A stretch of 64,000 bases of DNA, taken from positions 1 to 64,000 of the forward strand of contig NZ_VHIM01000007.1 of assembly GCF_006494655.1 (NCBI RefSeq). The letters are read 5' to 3'. Position numbers and translations under genes: made by a program. Shown one piece after another: positions 19,585 through 27,182 of this stretch (the first letter of the stretch is position 1; every line of letters begins with the position of its first letter). This DNA is from Arthrobacter agilis (GTDB lineage Bacteria > Actinomycetota > Actinomycetes > Actinomycetales > Micrococcaceae). The notes under the pieces were generated by a model. That model did not search any database. It saw only the letters and a list, made by a program, of their open reading frames with translations, and was not told where the DNA came from.

Positions 19585-21344
19585 GCGTCGTCCTCGTCCC
19601 GCGCTGCGGACCGCTTCCCTCCGGGCGCGCCGAACGGACGGGGCGACGCAGGGTGGACCGGCCCGTTGCCGCCGTCCTCGTGCGCCGGACAGGGCAATCG
19701 CACGGCGAAGCGGGCGCCGCCGTCGTCAGTATCGGTGACCTCCACGGTGCCGTGGAGGCGACGCACCGCCTGGCGGACCAGCGCCAGGCCGAAGCCGCGG
19801 CCACCCTGCGGTGTCCCGGGCCCGTGGGCCGCCTGCGGATCCTCCTGCTGCGGCTCCTGCTGCATCTTCGTGCTGTAGCCGGTCTCGAACACCCGTGCCT
19901 TGTCGGAATCGGCCAGCCCGTGGCCGTTGTCCTCGACCACGATCAGGACGTGCGAGGCCCCGTCCCCGGCGATAACCCGGCTCACGCCCAGGCGCACCAG
20001 CGGATCGGTCGCCGCCGCCGCAGCCTCGTCCATGGCGTTGTCGAGGAGGTTGCCGATGATGGTCACGAGGTCCACCGGATCGAAGAGTCCTGCCTGCGCA
20101 TCCGGCTCGATCACGGGCACGAGCTCGACGCCCCGCTCGTTGGCCTGCGCGGCCTTCCCGAGGAGCAGGGCTGCGATGAACGGCTCCTCGACGGCCTCGA
20201 CCACGGTGTCCGTGAGCCGCTGCGCCTGCTGCAGGTCCCGGGTGGCGAAGTCGAGGGCGTCCCGGGTCCTGCCGAGTTCCACGAGGGAGACGATGGTGTG
20301 CAGCCGGTTCGCATGCTCATGGGTCTGCGCACGCAGGGCATCGGTGAGCGTGCGCATCGTCTCCACCTGCCCGGTCAGTGCTTCGATGTCGGTGTGGTCC
20401 CGGAGGGTCGTGACGGTCCCGAGGGGCGGTTGGGGCGTGGCTGCCCGGCCCGCCGGCGTCGGCGGGATAGCCGGCTCCTGGTTCACGACGAGGACACGCT
20501 CGTCGGTGAGGTGTACCTCGTCACGCGCCCTGCGGCCCGAGGCGAGGAGGTCCCGCAGGGACGGGGCCACCGCGAGGCGTGCTGCCGGGACCGGCTGCGG
20601 CGAGCCGCTGAGCCCCAGCAGCTTCGCCGCCTGATCGTTGTACAGCACGAGGCGGCCGGTGGCGTCGGTGAGCAGCAGGCCTTCGCGCACCGAATGGAGA
20701 ACCGCGTCGTAGAACACGAAGGTGCGTGAGAGGTCTGCCGGCCCCATCCCCAGGGTGGCGTCCCGGAGCCGCCGGCTGAGGAGGTAGGAGGCCAGGGCAC
20801 CCAGGAGCAGGGCGCCGAGGGCGATGGCGGCGACGATCGGCAACCGGGCGTCGCGGGCGATGCCGGCCCGGTCCACGGTGATCCCCGCCGCCACCATGGC
20901 CTGGACCGTCCCGGCGTCGTCGACGACGGGGACGATCGACCGGATGGACGGCCCGAGCGTTCCCGCGAAGGTCTCGGTCTGGGTGCGGCCGGCGAGCGCC
21001 TCGGCGACCGAGCCGATGTAGGGCTTGCCGATCTGCTCGGGATTCCGGTGCGTGTACCGCGTGCGATCGGGCGCCATGATGGTGATGAAGTCGACGCCGA
21101 GGCGGTCCATGACCTCGACCGCGTAGGGCTGGAGTTCCGCCGGTGGGTCCGGCGACCGGACGGCCTCGAGCACCGCCGGCTCCAGCGCGATGGCGGTCGC
21201 CACCGCCACCATCCGCTCGCCGGTCGCGCTGTTCACACCGCGAGCGGCATCGACGTAGAGGATCCCGGACAGCGACGCCGAGAGCACCAGGATGAAGACG
21301 AGCTGCGCCACGAAGAACTGCCGCGCGAGGCTCCATCGACTCAC
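19581..21344 (-). CDS. Sensor histidine kinase, CitA/DcuS family
   Basis: This 587-residue membrane kinase has two transmembrane helices (about 10-30 and 169-189) around an extracytoplasmic Cache/PAS-like domain (residues 35-165, with YTHRNPEQIGKPY typical of CitA/DcuS). A cytoplasmic PAS domain follows (about 205-320), then the phosphoacceptor His352 in RAQTHEHANRLHTI. The ATPase domain has LLDNAMDEAA, DNGHGL and GGRGFGLALVRQ. It probably senses citrate or C4-dicarboxylates and controls the adjacent divergent dctA. The last 35 residues (Pro/Gly-rich) are an extra tail after the ATPase domain. Confidence 0.92.
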   Translation of the reverse strand: MSRWSLARQFFVAQLVFILVLSASLSGILYVDAARGVNSATGERMVAVATAIALEPAVLEAVRSPDPPAELQPYAVEVMDRLGVDFITIMAPDRTRYTHRNPEQIGKPYIGSVAEALAGRTQTETFAGTLGPSIRSIVPVVDDAGTVQAMVAAGITVDRAGIARDARLPIVAAIALGALLLGALASYLLSRRLRDATLGMGPADLSRTFVFYDAVLHSVREGLLLTDATGRLVLYNDQAAKLLGLSGSPQPVPAARLAVAPSLRDLLASGRRARDEVHLTDERVLVVNQEPAIPPTPAGRAATPQPPLGTVTTLRDHTDIEALTGQVETMRTLTDALRAQTHEHANRLHTIVSLVELGRTRDALDFATRDLQQAQRLTDTVVEAVEEPFIAALLLGKAAQANERGVELVPVIEPDAQAGLFDPVDLVTIIGNLLDNAMDEAAAAATDPLVRLGVSRVIAGDGASHVLIVVEDNGHGLADSDKARVFETGYSTKMQQEPQQEDPQAAHGPGTPQGGRGFGLALVRQAVRRLHGTVEVTDTDDGGARFAVRLPCPAHEDGGNGPVHPASPRPFGAPGGKRSAARDEDDA

Positions 21345-21421
21345 TACCGGATCCTGCTCCTTCCGGGCTCACGGGGGCCGGGACGACGTTCCCGCCGGCC
21401 ACGACCAGTATGAACGCAAGG

Positions 21422-21435
21422 GTGACCGGGGTCAC
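21422..21435. promoter_or_regulatory. Inverted repeat in the dct intergenic region
   Basis: GTGACCGGGGTCAC is a 6-2-6 perfect inverted repeat in the 212-bp gap between the sensor gene and dctA. It is a candidate site for the response regulator, but CitB-type regulators often bind A/T-rich direct repeats, so the link is unproven. Confidence 0.4.
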
Positions 21436-21556
21436 TCGACCGCCGACGATGAGGGGGAACCACCCAACACTACGCCCCCCGGCAGGACCAGCCCGGACGA
21501 CGAACGACCTTCGTCCGGGACACGCCGCCGGCACGTGGCACCCCGAGGAGAACATC

Positions 21557-22963
21557 ATGGCTATGGCGCCGTCCCGGTCCGGCAGAGGACCAGCACAACC
21601 CCGCAAGAAGGTCGACAAGACCCATTTCCTGTACATCGCCGTCATCGCCGCCGTCATTCTCGGCGCGATCCTCGGCCTCGTTCTCCCGGACTTCGCGAAA
21701 TCGCTCAAGCCGCTCGGCACCGGGTTCATCAGCCTCATCAAGATGATGATCGCCCCCATCATCTTCTGCACCATCGTGCTGGGCGTCGGATCGATCGCGA
21801 AGGCAGCGACGGTCGGCAAGGTGGGCGGCCTCGCTCTCGGCTACTTCATGATCATGTCGACGTTCGCACTCGCGATCGGCCTGGTGGTGGGCAACCTGAT
21901 CCAGCCCGGCGAAGGCCTCGACATCTCGTCGTCGACCTACGAGGTCCCCGCCGCCGCCGAGGGTGCGGCGGAGGGCACGGTCGGCTTCCTGCTCAGCATC
22001 ATCCCCACGACACTGCTGTCCGCCCTGACGGGCCCCAGCATCCTCCAGACCCTGTTCATCGCCCTCCTCGTGGGGTTCGCCCTGCAGAAGATGGGTTCGG
22101 CGGGCGCGCCGATCCTGCGCGGTATCGGGCACATCCAGGCACTCGTCTTCCGCATCCTCATCATGATCATGTGGCTCGCGCCGATCGGTGCCTTCGGTGC
22201 TATCGCCGCCGTCGTCGGGGAGACCGGGGTACAGGCGATCATCAGTATGGCAACGCTCATGATCGCGTTCTACCTCACCTGCGCCCTGTTCATCGTGGTG
22301 ATCCTCGGAGGCCTCCTGCGGATGGTCACCGGCGTCAGTATCTTCAAGCTCATGAAGTACCTCGGACGCGAATACCTGCTGATCTTCAGCACCTCGTCCT
22401 CCGAGGCCGCGCTGCCCCGACTCATCGCCAAGATGGAACACCTCGGTGTCTCCAAGCCGGTTGTCGGCGTCACCGTGCCCACGGGCTACTCCTTCAACCT
22501 GGACGGCACCGCGATCTACCTCACCATGGCGGCGCTGTTCGTCGCCGAGGCACTCGGGAAGCCGCTGGCCCTGGGTGAGCAGATCTCGCTGCTGGTCTTC
22601 ATGATCATCGCCTCCAAGGGAGCGGCCGGCGTCACGGGAGCCGGCCTCGCAACCCTCGCCGGCGGCCTGCAGTCCCACCGCCCCGACCTGGTCGACGGCG
22701 TCGGCCTGATCGTCGGGATCGACCGCTTCATGTCCGAGGCCCGCGCCCTCACCAATTTCACGGGCAATGCCGTGGCCACGGTCCTGATCGGCACGTGGAC
22801 GAAGGAGATCGACCGCGGCCGCGTGGACGAGGTCCTGGACGGTCGCATGCCGTTCGACGAGAGCACCATGACCACCGACCACCGCTTCGACGACGACAAC
22901 GACGTCGAGGAGAGCTCGGCCGTGAAGACCGAGGCCGCGGTGCAGGGCACCACAGCGCGCTGA
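21557..22963 (+). CDS. dctA: C4-dicarboxylate:cation symporter DctA
   Basis: This 468-residue carrier belongs to the glutamate/C4-dicarboxylate (SLC1/DAACS) family. Visible family motifs: FISLIKMMIAPIIFCTIV (TM3), the HP1 serine-rich loop IFSTSSSEAALPRLI, TM7 VTVPTGYSFNLDGTAIY and HP2 SKGAAGVTGAGL with TM8 IVGIDRFMSEARALTNFTGN. Together these bind dicarboxylate and sodium or protons. It probably imports succinate, fumarate and malate. The ATG at 21557 has GAGGAG six bases upstream. It is divergent from, and likely regulated by, the CitA-type two-component pair. The acidic C-terminal tail after residue 425 is probably cytoplasmic. Confidence 0.95.
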   Translation: MAMAPSRSGRGPAQPRKKVDKTHFLYIAVIAAVILGAILGLVLPDFAKSLKPLGTGFISLIKMMIAPIIFCTIVLGVGSIAKAATVGKVGGLALGYFMIMSTFALAIGLVVGNLIQPGEGLDISSSTYEVPAAAEGAAEGTVGFLLSIIPTTLLSALTGPSILQTLFIALLVGFALQKMGSAGAPILRGIGHIQALVFRILIMIMWLAPIGAFGAIAAVVGETGVQAIISMATLMIAFYLTCALFIVVILGGLLRMVTGVSIFKLMKYLGREYLLIFSTSSSEAALPRLIAKMEHLGVSKPVVGVTVPTGYSFNLDGTAIYLTMAALFVAEALGKPLALGEQISLLVFMIIASKGAAGVTGAGLATLAGGLQSHRPDLVDGVGLIVGIDRFMSEARALTNFTGNAVATVLIGTWTKEIDRGRVDEVLDGRMPFDESTMTTDHRFDDDNDVEESSAVKTEAAVQGTTAR

Positions 22964-22974
22964 CCAATCGCGCG

Positions 22975-23029
22975 GGTGGAAGGACGGCGACGGCTCCGGG
23001 TATCCGGGCCGTCGCCGTCCTCGTCCACC
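22975..23029 (+). terminator. Strong terminator after dctA
   Basis: AGGACGGCGACGGC (22981-22994) pairs perfectly with GCCGTCGCCGTCCT (23008-23021), extended by GGTGGA/TCCACC at the base. There is no T-run, as is common for actinobacterial terminators. Confidence 0.8.
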
Positions 23030-23102
23030 CGGTTCCACCACCCCTCCTGCAGGGCCGATGCGGAGCCGCGCCGGGCCGTGCGGACGGCAGCCCGGAGCGA
23101 AG

Positions 23103-23127
23103 CTTGGACCTCAGGTTGAGGCTCAAG
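23103..23127. repeat. Imperfect 25-bp palindrome upstream of parA
   Basis: The core CCTCA-GGT-TGAGG lies inside flanking CTTG and CAAG, with two mismatched positions on each arm. It does not resemble parS (TGTTTCACGTGAAACA). It could be an operator or hairpin in the gap between dctA and parA. Confidence 0.45.
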
Positions 23128-23199
23128 GCTCGGGGGCCGTCCGCCCCCTTCTCCGCGGGGGCCGTCCCGGGCGTTGTACGGTTGACCAAGAGAAAAGCA

Positions 23200-23233
23200 G
23201 TCCGGGAGGTTCGAATCCCGACCGGCCCGCACC
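23200..23233 (+). other. tRNA 3'-end-like sequence without a tRNA body
   Basis: The segment GGTTCGAATCCCG (23208-23220) followed by ACCGGCCCGCACC resembles a T-loop and acceptor 3' strand. The upstream 50 bases form no D-arm or anticodon arm, and the T-stem pairs only if the loop has eight bases. It is therefore not a functional tRNA. It could be a remnant or a chance match. It sits at the right border of the metabolic insert (12337-22963). Confidence 0.35.
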
Positions 23234-23248
23234 GGATCTGATGGAAGC

Positions 23249-24145
23249 GTGGAAAAAGACGTGAGTACTGAACAGGGTTCCCCTCTGCCCGGCGCAGCGG
23301 ACGCGGAGATGGGCCCGACGGGGCGCCCCGTGACGGAGTTCCCTGAGCCCCGCGTCCTCGAGTCGCACGGCCCGGCCAGGGTCATCGCCATGGTCAACCA
23401 GAAGGGTGGGGTCGGCAAGACGACCTCCACCATCAACCTCGGGGCGGCCCTCGCGGAAGCCGGCCGCAAGGTGCTGCTCGTCGACTTCGATCCGCAGGGC
23501 GCACTGTCCGCGGGCCTCGGCACCAACCCCCACGAGCTGGACGTCACGGTCTACAACGTCCTGATGGACCGCAAGGTGACCATTCATGACGCCATCCAGC
23601 ACACCGCGATCGATAACATCGACCTCCTGCCGGCCAACATCGACCTCTCGGCCGCCGAGGTGCAGCTCGTCAACGAGGTGGCCCGCGAGCAGGTGCTCGA
23701 TCGCGCACTGCGCAAGGTCTCCGACGACTACGACGTCATCCTCATCGACTGCCAGCCCTCCCTCGGGCTCCTCACCGTCAACGCCCTGACCGCCGCGCAC
23801 GGAGTCATCATCCCGCTCATCTGCGAGTTCTTCGCGCTGCGCGCGGTGGCCCTCCTGGTGGAGACCATCGAGAAGGTCCAGGACCGGCTCAATCCCCGCC
23901 TGCAGATCGACGGTGTCCTCGCGACCATGTACGACGCCAGGACGCTGCACAGCCGCGAGGTCATCGCCCGCCTGGTCGAGGCTTTCGGTGACAAGGTGTT
24001 CGAGACAGTGATCAAGCGCACCATCAAGTTCGCCGATGCCACCGTCGCGGCGGAGCCGATCACCTCCTATGCCGCCAACCACTCGGGTGCCGATGCCTAC
24101 CGCCGCCTTGCCAAGGAGCTCATCGCCAGGGGTGGAGCACCCTAG
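23249..24145 (+). CDS. parA: ParA/Soj-family ATPase linked to scpAB
   Basis: This 298-residue ATPase has the deviant Walker A QKGGVGKTTS (51-60), the switch region VLLVDFDPQGALSAGLG and Walker B VILIDCQPSLGLLTVNAL. It lies directly before scpA and scpB, the conserved actinobacterial order (Rv1708-Rv1710). This ParA is distinct from the oriC-linked ParA with parB, and no parB is nearby. It may link condensin loading to chromosome positioning. The start is uncertain: GTG 23249 is given; GTG 23261 would remove four residues. The first 40 residues are a variable tail. Confidence 0.88.
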   Translation: MEKDVSTEQGSPLPGAADAEMGPTGRPVTEFPEPRVLESHGPARVIAMVNQKGGVGKTTSTINLGAALAEAGRKVLLVDFDPQGALSAGLGTNPHELDVTVYNVLMDRKVTIHDAIQHTAIDNIDLLPANIDLSAAEVQLVNEVAREQVLDRALRKVSDDYDVILIDCQPSLGLLTVNALTAAHGVIIPLICEFFALRAVALLVETIEKVQDRLNPRLQIDGVLATMYDARTLHSREVIARLVEAFGDKVFETVIKRTIKFADATVAAEPITSYAANHSGADAYRRLAKELIARGGAP

Positions 24146-24177
24146 TGCGGGCGTGCGGTACCGGCCGGGCCCGGTAG

Positions 24178-25254
24178 ATGGCGGCCATGCCCTCCGCACC
24201 GGCGCCGGAACAGCGGACGACGGCTGGCGCGCTGCCCGCCGACGGAACGGTGACGGACACCGGGGGCGCCGCGGCCTCGACATCCCGCCGCCCGACCGTG
24301 TTCGAAGTGCAGCTGGTCAACTTCACCGGTCCGTTCGACCTGCTGCTGATTCTCATCTCGCGGCGTGAACTCGACATCACGGAGATCGCGCTCGCGCAGG
24401 TCACAGACGAGTTCATCGCCCATATCCGCCGGATCCAGGCTGCCGAGGGGGAGTGGAAGCTCGACGAGGCGAGCGAGTTCCTCGTCGTCGCGGCAACCCT
24501 CCTCGACCTGAAGGCCGCGCGGCTGCTCCCCGCCGGCGCCGTCGAGGACGAGGAGGACATCGCGCTGCTCGAGGCGAGGGACCTCCTGTTCGCCCGGCTG
24601 CTCCAGTACCGCGCCTTCAAGGAGATGGCGCGCCACCTCGCAGAGCGGTTCGAGGAGGAGGATTCCCGGCACGCACGCGAGGTGCCGCTGGAGCCGCAGT
24701 TCACCAGACTGCTGCCCGAACTCGTCTGGAAGCACTCGCCCGAGGAGTTCGCCGCCGTCGCGGCCGCTGTCCTCGCTCCACGGGAGGAAAAGCCCACCCG
24801 GGTCGGGATCGAGCACCTGCACGCCCCTCCCGTCAGCGTCCGGGACGAGGCCATGGTGCTGCAGGAGCTCCTGACCGCGCGGGGCCCGCTGTCCTTCCGG
24901 CAGCTCACGGAGGACGCCGCAAGCAGGCTCGTTCTGGTGGTGCGATTCCTCGCCCTGCTCGAACTCTTCCGCGACGGCGCCATCTCCTTCGAGCAGGCGG
25001 CGCCGCTCTCCGACCTGCTGGTGCGGTGGAGCGCGGAGGACGAACGCTGGTCGGCCGCAGCCCTGAGCAGCGATTTCGAGAACGACAGTGACAGTGACAG
25101 TGACAGCCAGGGCGACGGCGACAGTGACAGTGACAGTGACGGCGACAGTGACAGTGACAGCAACGGGGGAAGCGGCGGTGACGACCCTGCGGACGACGCG
25201 GCGGACGACTCTGGGGACGCCGCGGCGGAGACACATGGCGGAGGACTCGGATGA
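24178..25254 (+). CDS. scpA: Condensin subunit ScpA with Ser-Asp repeat tail
   Basis: This 358-residue kleisin bridges SMC and ScpB in chromosome condensation. The conserved start is VQLVNFTGPFDLLLILISRRELDI-type (residues 43-66), followed by FLVVAATLLDLKAARLLP. The C-terminal winged helix (about 215-295) contacts SMC. After residue 302 the protein is a Ser-Asp repeat tail (DSDSDSDSQGDG and on) that is absent from most ScpA proteins, making it about 80 residues longer than the mycobacterial form. The tail is encoded by hexanucleotide repeats. The stop overlaps scpB (ATGA). Confidence 0.93.
   Translation: MAAMPSAPAPEQRTTAGALPADGTVTDTGGAAASTSRRPTVFEVQLVNFTGPFDLLLILISRRELDITEIALAQVTDEFIAHIRRIQAAEGEWKLDEASEFLVVAATLLDLKAARLLPAGAVEDEEDIALLEARDLLFARLLQYRAFKEMARHLAERFEEEDSRHAREVPLEPQFTRLLPELVWKHSPEEFAAVAAAVLAPREEKPTRVGIEHLHAPPVSVRDEAMVLQELLTARGPLSFRQLTEDAASRLVLVVRFLALLELFRDGAISFEQAAPLSDLLVRWSAEDERWSAAALSSDFENDSDSDSDSQGDGDSDSDSDGDSDSDSNGGSGGDDPADDAADDSGDAAAETHGGGLG
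25084..25161 (+). repeat. Hexanucleotide repeat tract inside scpA (13 units)
   Basis: Thirteen in-register hexamers: GACAGT three times, GACAGC, CAGGGC, GACGGC, GACAGT three times, GACGGC, GACAGT twice, GACAGC. They encode a Ser-Asp tract. Because the unit is six bases, copy changes would lengthen or shorten the tail without a frameshift. Confidence 0.95.
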
Positions 25255-25889
25255 CTGACAGTGGCTGGGGGCCTGTCCCGGGGGAGGGGCCCGTGACGGA
25301 GTTGCCGGGCGGACTGCGCGGCGCCGTGGAGGCGATCCTCATGGTGGCCGACCGTCCCGTGACCGACGAGCAGCTCGCGGCGGTGCTCGGAACGCCGACC
25401 GACGCGGTGCACGCGGTGCTCGTGGACCTGCAGTGCGAGTACGACGGCTATACTGGCTCAGGCCCCGAGGGCGCCGAACCATCCGCGCCGCGCGGCTTCG
25501 AACTCAGGAACATCGCCGGCGGGTGGCGCATCTTCTCCCGGAAACACTTCGCATCCGTCGTCGCCGACTTCGTGCTGGACGGCCAATCGGCCCGGCTCTC
25601 CCAGGCGGCGCTGGAAACCCTGGCGGTCGTCGCGTACCGCCAGCCCGTGTCCCGGGCCCGGGTATCGGCGATCCGGGGCGTCAACGTCGACTCCGTGGTC
25701 CGCACCCTGCTGCAGCGCGGACTGGTGGTCGAGCGAGAGACCGATCCCGAGACCGGCGCCGTCCTGTATGGGACCACGACGCTGTTTCTGGAAAGATTGG
25801 GGCTGGGCAGTGTGGACGAGCTGCCCCGCATCGCTCCCCATCTCCCGGGTCTCGAGAGTCTCGGGGAGTACGACGAGACGACGTACTGA
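25251..25889 (+). CDS. scpB: Condensin subunit ScpB
   Basis: This 212-residue protein has two winged-helix domains, the usual ScpB build. The first holds VEAILMVADRPVTDEQLAAVL and the second LSQAALETLAVVAYRQPVSRARVSAIRG, the most conserved family segment, then VVRTLLQRGLV. It binds the ScpA centre as a dimer. The ATG overlaps the scpA stop. The acidic C-terminus (EYDETTY) is short. Confidence 0.95.
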   Translation: MTDSGWGPVPGEGPVTELPGGLRGAVEAILMVADRPVTDEQLAAVLGTPTDAVHAVLVDLQCEYDGYTGSGPEGAEPSAPRGFELRNIAGGWRIFSRKHFASVVADFVLDGQSARLSQAALETLAVVAYRQPVSRARVSAIRGVNVDSVVRTLLQRGLVVERETDPETGAVLYGTTTLFLERLGLGSVDELPRIAPHLPGLESLGEYDETTY

Positions 25890-25902
25890 GCAGCCATGCG
25901 CA

Positions 25903-25944
25903 GAGCAGTGATGAACGAGCAGTGACGAACGAGCAGTGACGAAC
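25903..25944 (+). repeat. Three tandem 14-bp units before rluB
   Basis: GAGCAGTGATGAAC (25903-25916), GAGCAGTGACGAAC (25917-25930) and GAGCAGTGACGAAC (25931-25944) are head to tail, with one base difference. They lie between the scpB stop and the rluB ribosome binding site. Confidence 0.9.
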
Positions 25945-25970
25945 ACGGCAGTACCTACCCGAAGGACGAC

Positions 25971-27179
25971 ATGACACAGCAGCCAGGATCCGGTTCCGGA
26001 CGCAATACACCGCGCCGCGGTGGGTCCTCCGGGCGCCCCTCCGACGCTGACCGCAGGTCGTCCTCCCCGCGGAGCGGTTCGGGTCAGGGCGGACGAGCCG
26101 GAGGCCGTTCCGCCTCCGGCGAGGGTCGTTCGTTCCCGTCGCGTGATGATCGTGGTGGCCGTTCCGGCGAGGGCCGTGCACAGGGCGGCGAGCGCCGTGA
26201 GTCGGCCGACGGCCGCGCCCGCTCCGCCGCGGGCCGCCCATCAGCTGGGACGCCGTCGAGCCGCTTCGGCGCGAAGGCGGGCCGTGCGGGCAAGCCCGGT
26301 CGGCCGGGCCAGGACGGCGGCCCGCGCCAGAAGCCCGCGGGAGCGAAGGCGTTCGGCAAGGAGCGGTTCGGCCAGAATCTCGGTCCCGTCCGCACCGCGC
26401 GGCCCAAGCGCTCCGCCAGGCCCGCCGACGAGATCGACGTCCACAACCCCGAGGGCGTGCGCCTCCAGAAGGTCATGGCCCTCGCGGGTGTGGCCTCCCG
26501 CCGTGTCTGCGAGGAGATGATCCTCGACGGCCGCGTCGAGGTGGACGGTACCGTCGTGACCGAGCTCGGCGTCCGGGTGGACCCCGAGCAGGTCGCCATC
26601 CACGTGGACGGCATCCGACTGCAGCTCAACGAGCATCTGAAGTACTACGTCTTCAACAAGCCGCGCGGCGTCGTCTCCACCATGGAGGACCCGGAGGGCC
26701 GCCGCTGCATCAGCGACTTCCTGAAGAACAAGGACAAGAGCGAGCGGCTGTTCCACGTCGGCCGCCTCGATGCCGAGACCGAGGGCCTGCTGCTCCTGAC
26801 GAACGACGGCGAGCTGACGAACCGCCTCACCCACCCGTCCTACGAGGTCCCGAAGACCTACCTCGTCCAGGTCCGCGGTCCCATGGCGCAGGGCATCGGC
26901 GCCCAGATGAAGGAGGGTATCGAGCTCGAGGACGGCCTCGCGAAGGTCGACTCCTTCAAGCTCGTCGACTCGACCCCCGGGCACATCCTGGTCGAGGTAG
27001 TCCTGCACTCGGGGCGCAACCGCGTGGTCCGGCGGCTCTTCGACGCCGTCGGGCACCCCGTGGAGCGCCTCGTCCGCACCCAGGTGGGCCCCATCCGCGT
27101 CGGGGACCAGCGCCAGGGCAGCATCCGCGTGCTCGGCCGCCAGGAGGTAGGGCACCTGTTGGCATCGGTGGGCCTCTAG
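25971..27179 (+). CDS. rluB: Pseudouridine synthase RluB/RsuA family, long basic N-terminus
   Basis: This 402-residue enzyme converts a uridine in 23S (or 16S) rRNA to pseudouridine. Residues 1-150 are a disordered Arg/Gly/Ser-rich arm. An S4 domain follows (about 163-220: RLQKVMALAGVASRRVCEEM), then the RsuA/RluB catalytic domain with the Asp in VGRLDAETEGLLLLTNDG (about 266) and NRVVRRLFDAVGHPVERLVR. The family is usually 240-300 residues; the extra length is the arm, whose composition resembles that of the TPR protein at 1267. GAAGGA six bases before the ATG supports the start. Confidence 0.92.
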   Translation: MTQQPGSGSGRNTPRRGGSSGRPSDADRRSSSPRSGSGQGGRAGGRSASGEGRSFPSRDDRGGRSGEGRAQGGERRESADGRARSAAGRPSAGTPSSRFGAKAGRAGKPGRPGQDGGPRQKPAGAKAFGKERFGQNLGPVRTARPKRSARPADEIDVHNPEGVRLQKVMALAGVASRRVCEEMILDGRVEVDGTVVTELGVRVDPEQVAIHVDGIRLQLNEHLKYYVFNKPRGVVSTMEDPEGRRCISDFLKNKDKSERLFHVGRLDAETEGLLLLTNDGELTNRLTHPSYEVPKTYLVQVRGPMAQGIGAQMKEGIELEDGLAKVDSFKLVDSTPGHILVEVVLHSGRNRVVRRLFDAVGHPVERLVRTQVGPIRVGDQRQGSIRVLGRQEVGHLLASVGL

Positions 27180-27182
27180 TCG

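Noticed and set aside
23103-23127. parS centromere near the scp-linked parA
   Set aside because: The palindrome CCTCA-GGT-TGAGG does not match the TGTTTCACGTGAAACA consensus, and no parB is adjacent.
23155-23233. Complete tRNA gene before parA
   Set aside because: The T-loop-like end is present but the D-arm, the anticodon arm and a full acceptor stem cannot be formed.
25084-25161. CRISPR-like periodic repeat
   Set aside because: The unit is six bases, in frame with scpA and without spacers; it is a coding microsatellite.
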